A stretch of DNA of 64,000 bases. Source: Owenia fusiformis. Lineage: Eukaryota; Annelida; Polychaeta; Sabellida; Oweniidae. The position numbers and the translations under genes were made by a program. This document shows, piece after piece, positions 12,981-26,000 of the stretch (position 1 is its first letter; each line of letters starts with the position of its first letter). Where the stretch lies: contig CAIIXF020000010.1 of the NCBI GenBank assembly GCA_903813345.2, positions 13,583,181 to 13,647,180 of the forward strand. Direction: 5' to 3'. The notes under the pieces are model-generated. The model searched no databases, was not told the origin of the DNA, and was given only the letters and a program-made list of their open reading frames with translations.

Positions 12981-14284
12981 ATCTGTTGCGATACCGTTCG
13001 TGGTCCTTTAAAAGAAAGTTATTTCTAGTTACATAGAGTAGTTTCCATTCTCATCAATACATCTTTGCCTTGAAATCATTTGTGAAACATGTGGTTTGAC
13101 CTTCATGGAAATTTGCTTAATTTTGACACACCTTTGTTTAACTTATACTGTCTTTGAGGCTGCCTTATCTGAAACCCCGAAGTGTCTCATGTTTCAAATG
13201 TTTAAACAATCAAGTCTCATCTTGCCTTTATTTCAAACTCTAGTTTCCAGACTCGAGTCCAATCAAAAATGAATTATCTACATGGAAGTTTGTGAAGACC
13301 TTTATTTCTGAAACTGTTTTAAATACTTAATATTTTCCAGGTAACTGCTTTACAAAATTATTGTGCATTGTGAATCTTCATTATCTATCTGATAAATATT
13401 TTCCTCAGCAAACTTTATTTTCATAGAACACATGATGAATCTTTTATTCAACATTCTCAATTTTGCATCAATTATGTTTCAAGAATTTTTTTCCCTGGCT
13501 CACTATGAAGGACATTTAAATAAGTCATGGGAAAGTAGGTCATAAGAAAGAGGAGCACTGGGTTCCACCCATTCCAATGATGCAGGTTTTGTGCTAATTT
13601 TGAATATCTTTATGGTACTTTTACAGGTAATGGGCTAATGGCTTTAGCAAATTGCAGCAATGTCATGGTTAGTTTTTTGGTCAAAGTAGGTTGCTAAATC
13701 ACTAAAGAGAAGTCATGAATCTTATATCATAAATGTGTTTTAAATCAACTTGTTTACCTGAAAATAAAATGTGGTCACAGCTTTTCTGATGCTGATGTAC
13801 CCGAATGGTGTCTAATTCATAATGAAATAAATGAAATCATTGTGGTATGTATGTGGAGTCTAGTTGCCTTATAATATGATACATTTACTTTAGTACATGA
13901 ATTCTCTCCTAATATAATATTATTTCCTTATAAATATCCAAACTTTAATCAAAAGCAGTTTCAAAATTATCGTATATTGTATTTCACCTAAAATATTGTA
14001 TATGGTATAAGAGCTGTGAAAAATATTGTATATGGTGAAAAAATATTGTATATGGTATAAGAGAGCTGAAAAATATTGTATATGCATTTCCAAGACCCTC
14101 TATACACCCCCCCCAGTAGAATTTCCGTTTTCCGCCATGTTTGATTTCTGGAAAATTAAAATCTCACAAGATCTCTATCCATGCGAGAAAAAAACACCGC
14201 TTCCCCCTAGATCAGAAATTAGAACAAATAAACAACAAGGTGTTGAAGTTACCCCACATGTCAAAGTTACCCCTTCGCCCTATA

Positions 14285-14548
14285 TTGCAACAGTATATGA
14301 AAAAATGGATATATATGTACAAGTCCTAACTTTTGTATATTTCAGATAGTTATGTATAATGTGCATCAAAGCTGTGGCCTTTTGTAATTTAGGGAGTTTC
14401 AGCCATGTTAATTTTTTCGAAAATAACATGGCAGAGAAGCATCAAAATATAAGAGGGCACAGATATGATAGTTAAACTACAAAACAAACTAAAATATGCA
14501 AAAGTTAGGACATGTATAAATGTTGCTATTTTTACATATGGTCCTTTA
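14285..14548. mobile_element. Small palindromic MITE-like segment
   Basis: Inverted arms TACAAGTCCTAACTTTTG (about 14318) and CAAAAGTTAGGACATGTATA (about 14499) flank about 160 bp without coding sequence, directly beside the TA that closes the 11218-14280 MITE. Confidence 0.5.
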
Positions 14549-17001
14549 ATTGCTTATTTTTTAGATTCAAAGTAGTTCCAAACATTTAAAATTTTACTGT
14601 AGGGCCTACCGTCTTTGGGGAATAAAATACTAAAGAAACTGAAAACTGCCCATAAGAATATATTATGTAAATAATAAAACCAGAAGGGAGGACAACACAG
14701 TACTAACCTTACCCTCCTAAACATGATGATGATGATATGGGGGCCACTATGTTTTGGCCAAATTAATCTCAGAAACTGCAGTTGACTGTGATTTTTTCCA
14801 AGTTTGCCCGGTTTCAGAGAAATTGCGGATTTTGACGTCAAAAAGTCAAATTTCCTGTAAATACTAGACACTTTGTTTAAGTAGAACTTTCAAATAACTT
14901 GTAGTAGTTGCTGTATATCCTACTTATGTCCTCTGAGGATTCAAAGCTCTTGGAATTACAGTTTTTGGTGTTCACTCTATAAAATTTGATAAAAAGTAGG
15001 ACTTGTCATTTTCAGGAAACTTTAACTTTCTCATAAATAAAGTCAATGGCAGGTTTTGTGATTGACAAGTTTCTCAAAGTTTGCCTAATACTTGATCATT
15101 TCTTGCAATGAATTACATCATTACTAGATTTAAGCATTCCGTACATATTGCTCACTACATGTCAGCATCAAATTTTTACCGTTTTGAGACGTCAAAAAAC
15201 AGTAAAAATAAGTGATTTTTCAACTTGCTTCAATTTGACCAAATTTTTTTTGAAAATCATCTACAAGTTGCCAGGAGTTCAAATCTGACATTAGTTTTAG
15301 GATTTGACCTTTACTTGACCTTCACTGACCTTCGAAAGGTCAAAAAAGTTGATTTTTCAAATTGATTTTTGGATGTAAATTTTGGTAAGCTTAATCACAA
15401 AAGACCTTACTGAGCTCTGAATAAGTAAAATTTTCAAGGTCAAAGGTCATCAAACTAGGTCACACAACTGTGCTATCTAAGTTTCTAAAAGTTCGAGACT
15501 ACAAATCCAAATCAATATTTTTCTTTGAAAGTCAGGATATACATTCCTCTGAAGGTTCCACACTGTGTGAGCACAAGACCGTGGGTCCTTTATTAATTAA
15601 AAGACTAGTCTCGGTTTGGAGAACGAAGTTCATCAATCTTCATCATTCTGAGACTTGTCTTTTATTGAATCAGTCTACTACACATTACGCCTGCTTCAGA
15701 CAATTTCAATATTTTACATATTGTAGATTTATTAAATGACCTCTTTTGAATATTCATAATTTAATCTGGGTGTTATTTCTTTATTTTTCATAAAAAAAAT
15801 TATTAGCTCAGTAGAATCAGACTTGTCCTCGCTAGGGAAAATATTAAGCTTGGAGGAAATGAAGAACATCAATAGATTTTTTGGTATCAATTTGACACCA
15901 CCTTCTAATTTGCCTCACTTGTTACAATTCTCTCAAAATCAGGAAATATGGTGATGAGCAGGGAAATTTTGTAGGGAATTTCAGTCACAAAAAATGACGA
16001 AGTGACAATTAACACTTCCTTCGAGTGTATATTGAAATGGAGAGTTGGGCTAATGAGTAGTAGACTATATCATACATGTTTGATAACACTTTTATCTCAT
16101 ATGTCAAGGATAGAATGCACAAAAGAAGCAAAAGTTTTACTGTTTTAAGCAGAAAAATCTCTAAAATCTTGATGTGATTTTACCTGTTAATTCTACATTT
16201 GGTCTGCCATTTTTATCGAGGCTTTTATCGGAACTATTTTTGTTCCATAAAACAAAATAAGGACTAGAAAAAACATGGCACACATGCGCATGCATGACTG
16301 TATGTTTAAACCAATCAGATTATTTGATATTTCATGTGAATTGATCAATTCCCGAGCACTTACAATAAAAATCAAACCACAATTGTCAAACATGGCAGAG
16401 ATTAATTTTATCAAAATCTGAACTCAGATTCGTGAGATAAGCATAATCCATACGCTGGTATAAAGTCTTGGAGACATTCACTTTGGGATCATTTTCTGCA
16501 GTTTTGGACATTAAATGTGGATATTCAAGATGAAATATGCCAAATATACTTCTCTATTTTTGACAGTACTGTAGGTATTTAATACGAAATTCAAAATCCT
16601 ATCACCAATTCATCACATTTCCTTCAGATGTGTACACAATTTCATTGCACTTTTTCAAATTCGTCATCTTCCTGGGCATGTGGTTAGAAGGCTAGGGGGT
16701 ATGTTTTCTAATTTTTGGGTGCCTATTAGGTGATGTAATATTGTTAACATCATTTACCTTCTTTTTCCTAGAGATGAATAACTCACGAGATTTCTATTTC
16801 TGAATTTCTAACAAGTGTTACCCCAAAATTTGTGTAAAAGTAATTCTTTGTCAACATTACCCTCCTCCTCCCAATTATTCACTAGATAGACTTTCATACT
16901 ATGCAGATGTTTTTCTACAATGCAATTGACTCTTCTACAAAACTCCATAGCTGATGTTAATACATGTATATGTAATATATATCTTAATTTTATGATTTCA
17001 G
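14549..17001. other. Upstream region of the PROSER3-like gene; first coding exon not located
   Basis: No exon can be supported here. A diverged unit of the TGACCTT repeat (see 53316-54300) lies at about 15217-15460. A CATGGCAGAGATTAATTTT stretch at about 16390 opens only a nine-codon ORF. The missing PROSER3 exon should be very short and end with two bases of a split codon; I could not choose among the possible short exons. Confidence 0.4.
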
Positions 17002-20000
17002 ATGTGATCCATTTGAAGTTGAGCCACTTCCGAGACCATTTTACCACCCAACATTACAAAAACAACTCACATCAGCTGAGAAGAAGGTAGATATAATTTA
17101 CTGTCATATAAGTATGTGTGTTATATCAAACTGAAAGTGCTAGATTGTCCTTGTTTTGGGCTAATGGGTTGGTGGATAATCATATACAATTACTATTATG
17201 AACATGTTAAATTGTCCTTCTTTCCTTAAGGTTACTCTGAGTCCTGAACGGTTACAACAACTTCCACATGAGAAAAAGCTGAGTCCGAATGTTCGCAAGT
17301 TTTTGAAGGAAAGTAACAAGTATTTAGATAAGGATCCACCTACAAGTGACACACCAAGCCCAAGGGACACATCATCAAAGTTTAATGAATCATGGCCCTC
17401 GAGTGAACGGCCATCCACACTGAGGTAAACTTTTTAACATACAAAGTAACATGCACACAAAATTTATAGAATTTGATTAAATAGTCTATACATAAACATG
17501 GATTTTTGGCATGATATTTTGCTGAATTTTGGATTTGCAATTTTTGCTGTCAATTTGAATTCTGTGGTGTTACAGTGGCCCAAGTTTGCATCAGTCTGAA
17601 TATCTGAGTCCTATCTTAGCTGAGCACCATGATCCTAGGGTATCTGCACCCTCCATGCAAGGTTCAACACTGGACACCAGGCAGGCCCAATCCAGGTTAG
17701 AGGCTACCATGGCTCAGCTGTCACCCCTCAAAGAAGATGATGAAAGAGACAGTGCACTTGCAAAGTAAGCTCACTTGTTTGGTTTATTTAAGAATCTGGT
17801 GCTTTGCAAACTAATGTATTCAATATGGTTTCCTCATTTCTCAGAATATACCATGGGTGTAGCCAAGGGGGTGTTATTTTGTTAAATTTGTTAAAAAACT
17901 TATAGCTAGTTTGAAATGCTTAGAATGCACCATATTCAATGTAAATTAAAAGAAATTTTTGGGGAAGAACCCCCTTACCCCCCGTTTGGCGCTCGCTTCG
18001 CTCGCATTACAGCAGACCCAAAAATTGTATTGAAGAATGATATCATGATACACAGTATATTATTTCTACAGGTACATTCAAAGGTTTAGATATGGTAAAC
18101 CCACAAGTCGCCAAGATCGGGAGCACCACAAGAAATCAGAACCTAAAGATTTCTGGTGGCTTAATTCACCACCAGAACCCTTGAATTCCACAGGACCCAG
18201 TAGTAGCTCTACTCCTAAAGATGACCAGTTAAAACAAAAGAAAGTGGCTCCAACAAAAGATTCCCTTGCTGCATGGAGAAAGCAAAGATCCAAATCAAAA
18301 GAGTTAAGCCCTTCCAGAAGCAAGCAAGGATCTAGGCACACTTCAACATCATCAACAACCTCGGTAATATTGAACACATGATATCTAAAGTTATCCATTT
18401 TCTCATAATCAACATGTAATATGCTAACATTTACAACTTCCAAGCTGGAAGAATATGAAAAAAGATTTACACTCAAATTTATGTGTGGAGTACTTTAAAA
18501 GGTGGACAAAATAAAATCATACTGTCGAAAAAAGATGAATCATGTTGTCGAAAATATTGAATTTGTGGTTTTATTTTAACATAAAATCTGCCGAAATATC
18601 TCTATCTGTCAAACCTGCATAATTTTCACCTGTTTTAATAGATGTCAACAATGTGTGCATATGATATAAAAAATTTTTTCAGAGCTCTAAGTTGTTTGTG
18701 CCTGGAGATGATGTGAAGACTAAATGGATTCAAGAACGTGCAGATCAATTATTGGAGAGAAGGTACCCAGTAATTGATTACCAGTTGCTCAGCAACCCAA
18801 ACCTTGGATAACTTATTAATCCTTATTATTACTCAAAGTCATCCCAAAGTTTTGCTTCAGCTTGTTTCAGAACAATATGTTTCATATCAGCATACCATAA
18901 CTTGAGTTAATTTGGAAGCTGTAAATATATCTTTCTCAAAATTTCTTTTCGTACTGTACAAACACAGAGAATTTCAGAAAATCATGTTTTTGTAAATATT
19001 GACAGAAATGCACCACAAAACTAAGAATATGTTGTCCCAAAGGTTGGGGAATGTTGATACAAAATATGGTCTGATTCAACTCTTGTCTGGTTCTGAAAAT
19101 GAAAAAGTATCACAACTGCACATGTAGTATTTAACAGTGTGGTACTAAGGTACATGTATTGGCCATATACTCAGATGTCTTATTCTACCTAGTAATTACT
19201 TTATTTCAGTGAGAGTAGCCTTAATTCATCTGATCCTGTGATCAGTACAGATGGTCTTGGTAGTTCACCCAGTGGAGCAAGCTTTGAGGAACAATCATAC
19301 AGACCTGCATTTACCAGGATTTCAAAAGGTACATCACGTTTTTGATAATGCTCTATGGAGGTTTAGAACAATGATATTTTTATTGTTAAAATCATTTTGT
19401 TTAAGTGTTTATAGGCAAATTGTTTGAAAATTTTTCTGGAATGTTTTTTTGGTGTGAAAATCTAGAAGGGATTTGTTTATGGGGATGTTTGGTAAATATG
19501 AGGGAGGCCATGTTGGTTTTCTCTGCCTAAAGTCTTGTATGTAAAGTTTTGTTAATGATTTTCCAGCAAAACTTTTTGAGGGGTCTACTGTGAAGGCAAC
19601 TTTCTCCGTTGTTCTATTGTATACATTATGTGTTCTTGTTACATTTTTTCATAATACAAATATATCAGGTGTCCCAAAAAGTTGTACAGAAATAAAACAT
19701 AAATAACTCTTTTTTCCTTCATTGAAAAAAGTAATCATTTCCTCAGTTCTATAGCTGTATCATAAAGTAAAAGGTCAACACTGATTTGGCAATTGATTTG
19801 GTAAACGTGACAAAAAACATGTAAGAATAATAATGCAAATGATGCTTCATTTTTCTCTCACCAGAAAATGGCATCTGTAACAAATGGCAGGTGGTTCCAT
19901 TTTGCATGTTAATGCCTTAAACTGAAATCAGTTGAAATCAAATAACCTTTGAAATTGGTATTATTTTACCCATTATTTATTATCCAGGGTTTATTAACTA

Positions 20001-23000
20001 CATTTTCTACAGCAGGATGAAGCTTATCTGTTTTATTATAGGTAAAGAAAATGCAGTATGTGATCTACCTCTGAAAGAGAGACCTCATAAGGAGGATGAT
20101 ATACTGTATCAGTGGCGGTTACGGAGGCGAATTGAACAGGCACAACAAAGAACACAGGCCCACCATGATGCTATAACACACAGTGACCCTAATCAGTTGA
20201 GACAACAGGTATTTCTTAATTCATTAAAACACACTATTGGGTCAACTCTATATCAATAGTTAATTTTTGACCCTGTTCTTATTAGGGGAAAATTTATATT
20301 CCAAATATTATGACACCACAGAAATCAAATTTTTATACCCTTATCATCAACCATAGATATCTTAAGCAGTCTGTCATTTCATTGATATCTGGTAAAAAAA
20401 TATGCTATAACTAATTTCATTTTAATTTAATCCCCACTTCCCCCTTACTTCTGGATTTCTATGTGTCGCAACAATTTTAATTGATATCCACTTTGAAGTT
20501 ATATATGTTTTATGAGTTGCCACACTGAGCAAGCAATTATATTCTTGAGGATAAAATGTTTATTTTCGAAATGGACCAACAGAATTATACTGACCAAGAT
20601 ATGAAACCCATTTTCATTACAGATGGCCTATTGAAAACTAGTTTCAGATGTATGGATTTTGACAATATCAAGATCTCAGTATAGGACATGATTGCACTCT
20701 GATTGTTTTCAGAATGGTGATACAATTGATCATAAACTAGCAGAGTTTAGGCAAAAGTTAGCTGAGGCCTCCCGTGGATTTTCACAATCTGGAACAGCAG
20801 TGACATCTAGTGACAAAACTAAAAACCTGCCATCTGTTGAGAAACTGGTGCAAACTGCAAAAGTCACAATTGAAACTCAGACATCTGACACAGTAGGTTT
20901 TGTAGTAATAGGTATAACATATAATACCAAGTCTTAATGCAGAGAACTTTTTGATTAGGTGATTATTGATATGGCAGTTGCAAAATATTTCTTTGACTGT
21001 TTAAGATTTCAAATGTGTTGAAAGATCACTTTATTGAAAGATTGACGGCAAAGGCGCAATTTAAGTTGTGGATAATCTTTAAGCACTTAAAGCTCTTGTA
21101 AGACACTTTAAATGAGGATGGGAACCTAATGGCTAATTGTGTATAATATCACCCACAATAAGTTGAGTCATATTCATAGTCATATTTTTTTCAAACATAG
21201 CAAAAGATGTTGAACAAAAGATTGAAATTCAGCCAGAAAGGTTTTTGCAAGGGTTGTTGCAAGGTCTTAAGTTTGACCTACAATATCACCTACTTGCCTT
21301 ATGATGATGATAGACAACATATTGATTTGAAGAATATATGACTTGAATGATCAGCAGGGTTTGAAATTATTATTCACACAAAACATTTGTGCTTGTTTTA
21401 GGTAGAGGCTGTTACTCAAACCAATGGGGACCAGTCTATCACCGTGCAAACCAGTGGTGAACCAACCACCACCATGCAATCTGATATTGCCAGAGCTGCA
21501 TATACTGGACACACTACGCCAAAGTTGACCAGAGCACAGCCTGAAATCACAAAGTCTCCACATACCCCTATAGCCAGTCCATCCATGTATAGACACACAA
21601 GATCAACTCATGTCCAATCTCCTATAGCTAGTCCTGCTTTGAGACACAAAGGAGGTACCCACACAGACCCACAATCCCCTGAGCCCCATCGTCACCTTAT
21701 GTGTGATATTCTCCCATGTCCCCACCAGAGTGAACATTTAAGACAGATAGGTGAAGATAATGATTATACAAGGGAAGCACATGCGAGACAAAGGCCATCA
21801 GATGAGGCCTATATTGAACACTATGATAACACTGAAAGAGACCATTATTCACAGAGACATGCACAAACACAAGGGAAATACAAAGAGAGAAGCAAACAAA
21901 GAAGCTCAAAGATCCATAAACATCATGAATGTGACACTGATTCACTGGAGGAAATACCCACTAGGCACAAGCAAGATACAAGAAATACAAAATATCATGA
22001 AAGTGACCCAAAAGAAACTCTAAATCCAAGTGTTTCCTCAAAATCAAGGGATACAAAACCAAGAGATAAAAATACAGGTATAACAGAACCTCATAAACAA
22101 TCTAGAAAATCCAATAGAACTAATGATAAATACCATAGGAGTAAATCAAAACCTGTAGAAAATAGACACAGTGTAGTTAGCTCAAGTAATGAATCACTAG
22201 AAGGCATTTACCCACTAGAAGAAAGTGATGGTTGCACAAGATATAAACCTTATTCTAAAGAAAGTAGTCCAAGGAATACCAGGCATGTGCCTCGAATTAA
22301 AAGGAAAATTGCATCTCCTGCTAGGACCAGGAGCCCTGTTGGGAGTGCTATTGGACAGGTAAATAAAACATATATGTATATTGGTATGTTTTATAATCAC
22401 AAAGGCATCCTCAGTATAGAAGCAAGTGGTCCCTACACCACTGGCAATAAAATACATGGGAGATCTCTTTAAAGTTTTCATTAGGATTTTGTTCTTTTGG
22501 TCTAGATTTATTCATTTGTGTGTTCTTGGTGACAGAATGACATTTTGAAATATTTATTTCACTCTGAAAAACTAAAAAAAACGAAGCAATCTACTTTTAA
22601 TGGAGAACGAGTGATCTCCCTAGCATTAAACTAAGTGGCCGCAGCACCCACCTGAGATTTTGAAAATGGGCTTGCACTAACCTGAAAATCCATTTGCACC
22701 CAATTGAAAATGACAAAAATCATGGAAAATTGGCATATTTTGACATAACTTGGTAAAAATTGTGAAAGAGGGAATTTTGCACCCACATGAGAAAAAATCC
22801 TTGAGAGATCACTGGGAACATAGTCTTCATATGGTGTGAGATGGCACACACGTTTGCTATCATTGTGTATGAAAAAATGTAATGTTTTTTTAGGTGGTAA
22901 CTGATCGCTTGTTTACAAGTGATACAACTGTCAGATCAAGTACTGAAAGTGATATTGATTCCAACTCCCACACAGAGCATAATAGTAAGTAGAATATACA

Positions 23001-26000
23001 GCACATATTAGAAGAGTTTAGCCAGAAAAAATCAGGCAAGGCAAACCCAGGGGTTTCACTAGAATTTCTCACAACAGGCTAAATAAATGAAAACAACAGG
23101 CAAAATTAATGGAAATCATAAAATTAACATGAAAAAGTTGAAGTTTTGTGAAAACAACCGGTAAAAATCGCCTGTTGCCTGCTGCTAATGACACCCCTGC
23201 ATTTAAGAGATGCAAAAGTTAAGCCAAAGATGAAATATACTAACTGGAAACAAAATTTTGGCAATTCCAGTTGACCATATTTTGTAAAATTTTTGGTGAT
23301 TTAGTTGCCTCACTTGCGCTGACTCAAAATTAGCTAATCCAATACATTTATAGTTACCAATAGTGTCAGCTCTCATCCTTGTCATCTCTGAAGACGCACA
23401 TTTTAATAAATGAGATTGTATATTCAATTGTTTTGCATCAACAACTAGTATATTTCCAAAAAAAGGTACCAATCTTCTAAAATTGGAAAATACATTTACT
23501 GTCACATCAACCAATTTGCAAAGCATTTTCTCTGTTTTCTGAATGTATATATTTATTACTTCCAGGAAGTCCAACATCCTCTGATGGAGAGGAGGGGAAA
23601 GATGATGAATTATTACAGATGCTCAGAAAAAGACGGGCACAATTTGAAACTCAACTCAGGTAAAATAACTCGTATAATTTCAAATTCGAAAAGAAAATAA
23701 CACAGTCATTTGAATGAGATTTATTTATCAGTTCATTGACAATACAAACTAATTCCAACCACTGTTTATTAAGAAGGTTTATTCAGACTTAATAGATGTC
23801 AGTCAGGTATCATGTAAACAGAGTCTTTACAATTCCTCATGTATAGTATCATAGTAATGTTTAAAGCTACAAGTATAGTCACATTTTCCATTAAGGATAG
23901 AATGGGTGTCTTCAAAGAGTGTGCTTACAGCACCATAGTCCAACATCTCATTTTTTAACACCTGTTCCGCCACACCCGTGAACTGACAGAATCCTATTTG
24001 CTCTCCCGATGGCCCCTTCACCAAAGCAAACTTAAAGCCTTCCAGGTCATCTTTGGTAAACTCAACCACGTAATTATCCTCAGTTTCACTGACACTATTG
24101 GCTCTCACTTCTCTGAAGTCATTTTCAGTTGATCTATCCAGAATCTCTTTGATGTATTCATTGAGGTTTGTCTCCTTGTCAACGGCAAAGCTTGGAAACA
24201 TGTTGTTGATACTTGCTGGAGTTTGGACATCATATTTTGGCTTGAATTTCGTATTGCTTTTTGTGCTAGAAATCTGGCTGATTTCTATTTGAATATCATC
24301 AAAAAGAACGAAATGAGTCTGAAGTTTCATATCCCCTGAGTCAGAAATATCAGGGATTCCAGCATTTTTGGGTTCAATGTTATTTTCCTTTGCTTTCCAT
24401 TCATCAACTTGGAATAGCAAATTATGTATACCATCACCTTTGATAGTTTTACGATCAAGGGGTTCTTTAAGGGGACTTCCTCCAAGGATCTCGCTGTAAA
24501 ACTTTACAGATTTCTTCAGGTTATCAGTATGTGTTGCAAATGTATAGACACCAAAATTCTTTCCTGGCATTTCAGCATTCTGTTTATACATGTTGTGATA
24601 GTAGTCGTCTAGAAATGCTGTGCTGCCGGATGGCCTATCACAATATTCACGCAAAACATAGCCCTTAGTGTCGTTATTCAGGTGGTACAATTTCAACTGT
24701 TCACCTCCAGGTCCCTTTGCGTATGAAATTGAAACCCCAGCTAGGTCACCCTCGTAAAAACTTAAAGCATTATCTGATTTTGGCACATTGTTTCTCTCAT
24801 CCTTTGAGTCCAGCTTTACAGGATAATTAAAAGTGACTTCATAAAAGGCCTTATTGTGTGAAACTTCTTCAAATTGGGCAACATACTCATTAAAGTCAAC
24901 ATTTTGATGGACCCAAATGCCTAAGGTGGGAGCCCTTAGGAAAGCTGGGCTAGATTTGAGCTTCATTTCCTTCAATACAGGGTTAGGCTCTATTGTAGAA
25001 TTGACAGGCACGAATTGGAGAATTTGCAGCAATACATTGTCTAGTAAGACAAAGTTCCAGTGTACCTGAAACAAATGAAATATAGATTTATGCTGTTTAC
25101 TTCCTTAATTACTTAATTCCCTAAAGCAAGGTGATATGTTCATTATTTGCATGTTTTATAATATTCTTATTTGAATGTGACTGCTTTTTGAAAATAAAAG
25201 TGTGTTCTCTATTTCGAAACATATCATCAATTTCTATGTATAAGCCTTCATTCAATGGTTGTGTGTTCAAGCATATTTTATAATATATTTACATATTAAC
25301 ACCTATTTCCCAAATTAACTCTAAAATGATTAGTTAATATTTAATCAAATTTTATTTTACGCAGTAAAGTATTTTTCAGATTTTATATATTGTATTAGTC
25401 TGAACATTTACACAAAGACACATGAGGTTGAACATTTATACAAAGACACATGAGGTTGAACATTTACACAAATGTATATGGGGTAAAATTGTATGACTTG
25501 CTCATCCATGCCTTTGTTATGTCAGTATTTTTAAAACGCATCATCTTGTCATTAAAGGTTACAACAGTTAAAATTGAATTGCTCTTTGATGTTAACATTT
25601 CCCAAGTACTTTGAAAACATATACAGATACTGCCATCAAACTGGTACTTGATAAGTATAAAAATAATCAGCTTATTAAGAGTACCTTCAAGTATACTTTA
25701 TACAGATATAATTGACCTGAAATTCATGTAGATTTGGTGAGAGTATCTTTTTATCAATTATCAAGTACTGTATGAAAGCATTCGTATCTTTTTGAGAATG
25801 TGTTTCCTGTTGAAGGGATATACAAACATTATGTTCTCTATTGAAGGACAGATAGCTACTACTATTTGAACACCTTTGAAGCATAATCTGAGATCTGTTG
25901 AGTCGTTCATAGAAAAATAGGGAAGTTGTAATTTAAGTATACTTCATGTGTTAAAATATGAAAAAACTTCAAAACATCGCAACAATTATTAGAGGTGTAC

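Larger units (their letters stand above)
11302..14114. mobile_element. 2.8 kb transposon inserted inside the MITE, GGGGGGTGTATAGAG ends, 6 bp target duplication
   Basis: The left end GGGGGGGTGTATAGAG and the right end CTCTATACACCCCCCCC are inverted. Both sides carry AGTAGA (11296-11301 and 14115-14120), which occurs once in the uninterrupted MITE, so it is a 6 bp target-site duplication. Subterminal regions at both ends repeat 'GTATATGGTATAAGAG'-type motifs (about 11320-11450 and 13975-14080). The interior has two large palindromes and no long ORF, so the element looks nonautonomous. Superfamily not recognised. Confidence 0.8.
11218..14280 (-). mobile_element. TA-flanked MITE (GGGCGAAGGGGTGTAA ends), split by a 2.8 kb insertion
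   Basis: The two ends, GGGCAAAGGGGTGTAAC at 11218 and CCCCTTCGCCC ending at 14280, are each flanked by TA. The two outer segments join to a minus-oriented copy of the MITE seen whole at 57794-58040 and 58188-58457. It is interrupted after the sequence matching ...AGAAGTAGA by the element at 11302-14114. TA target sites and TIRs suggest a Tc1/mariner-type nonautonomous element. Confidence 0.85.

Noticed and set aside
14554-14871. Minus-strand ORF of 105 codons
   Set aside because: No recognisable domain or coding pattern, and it overlaps the inverted repeat flanking the MITE.
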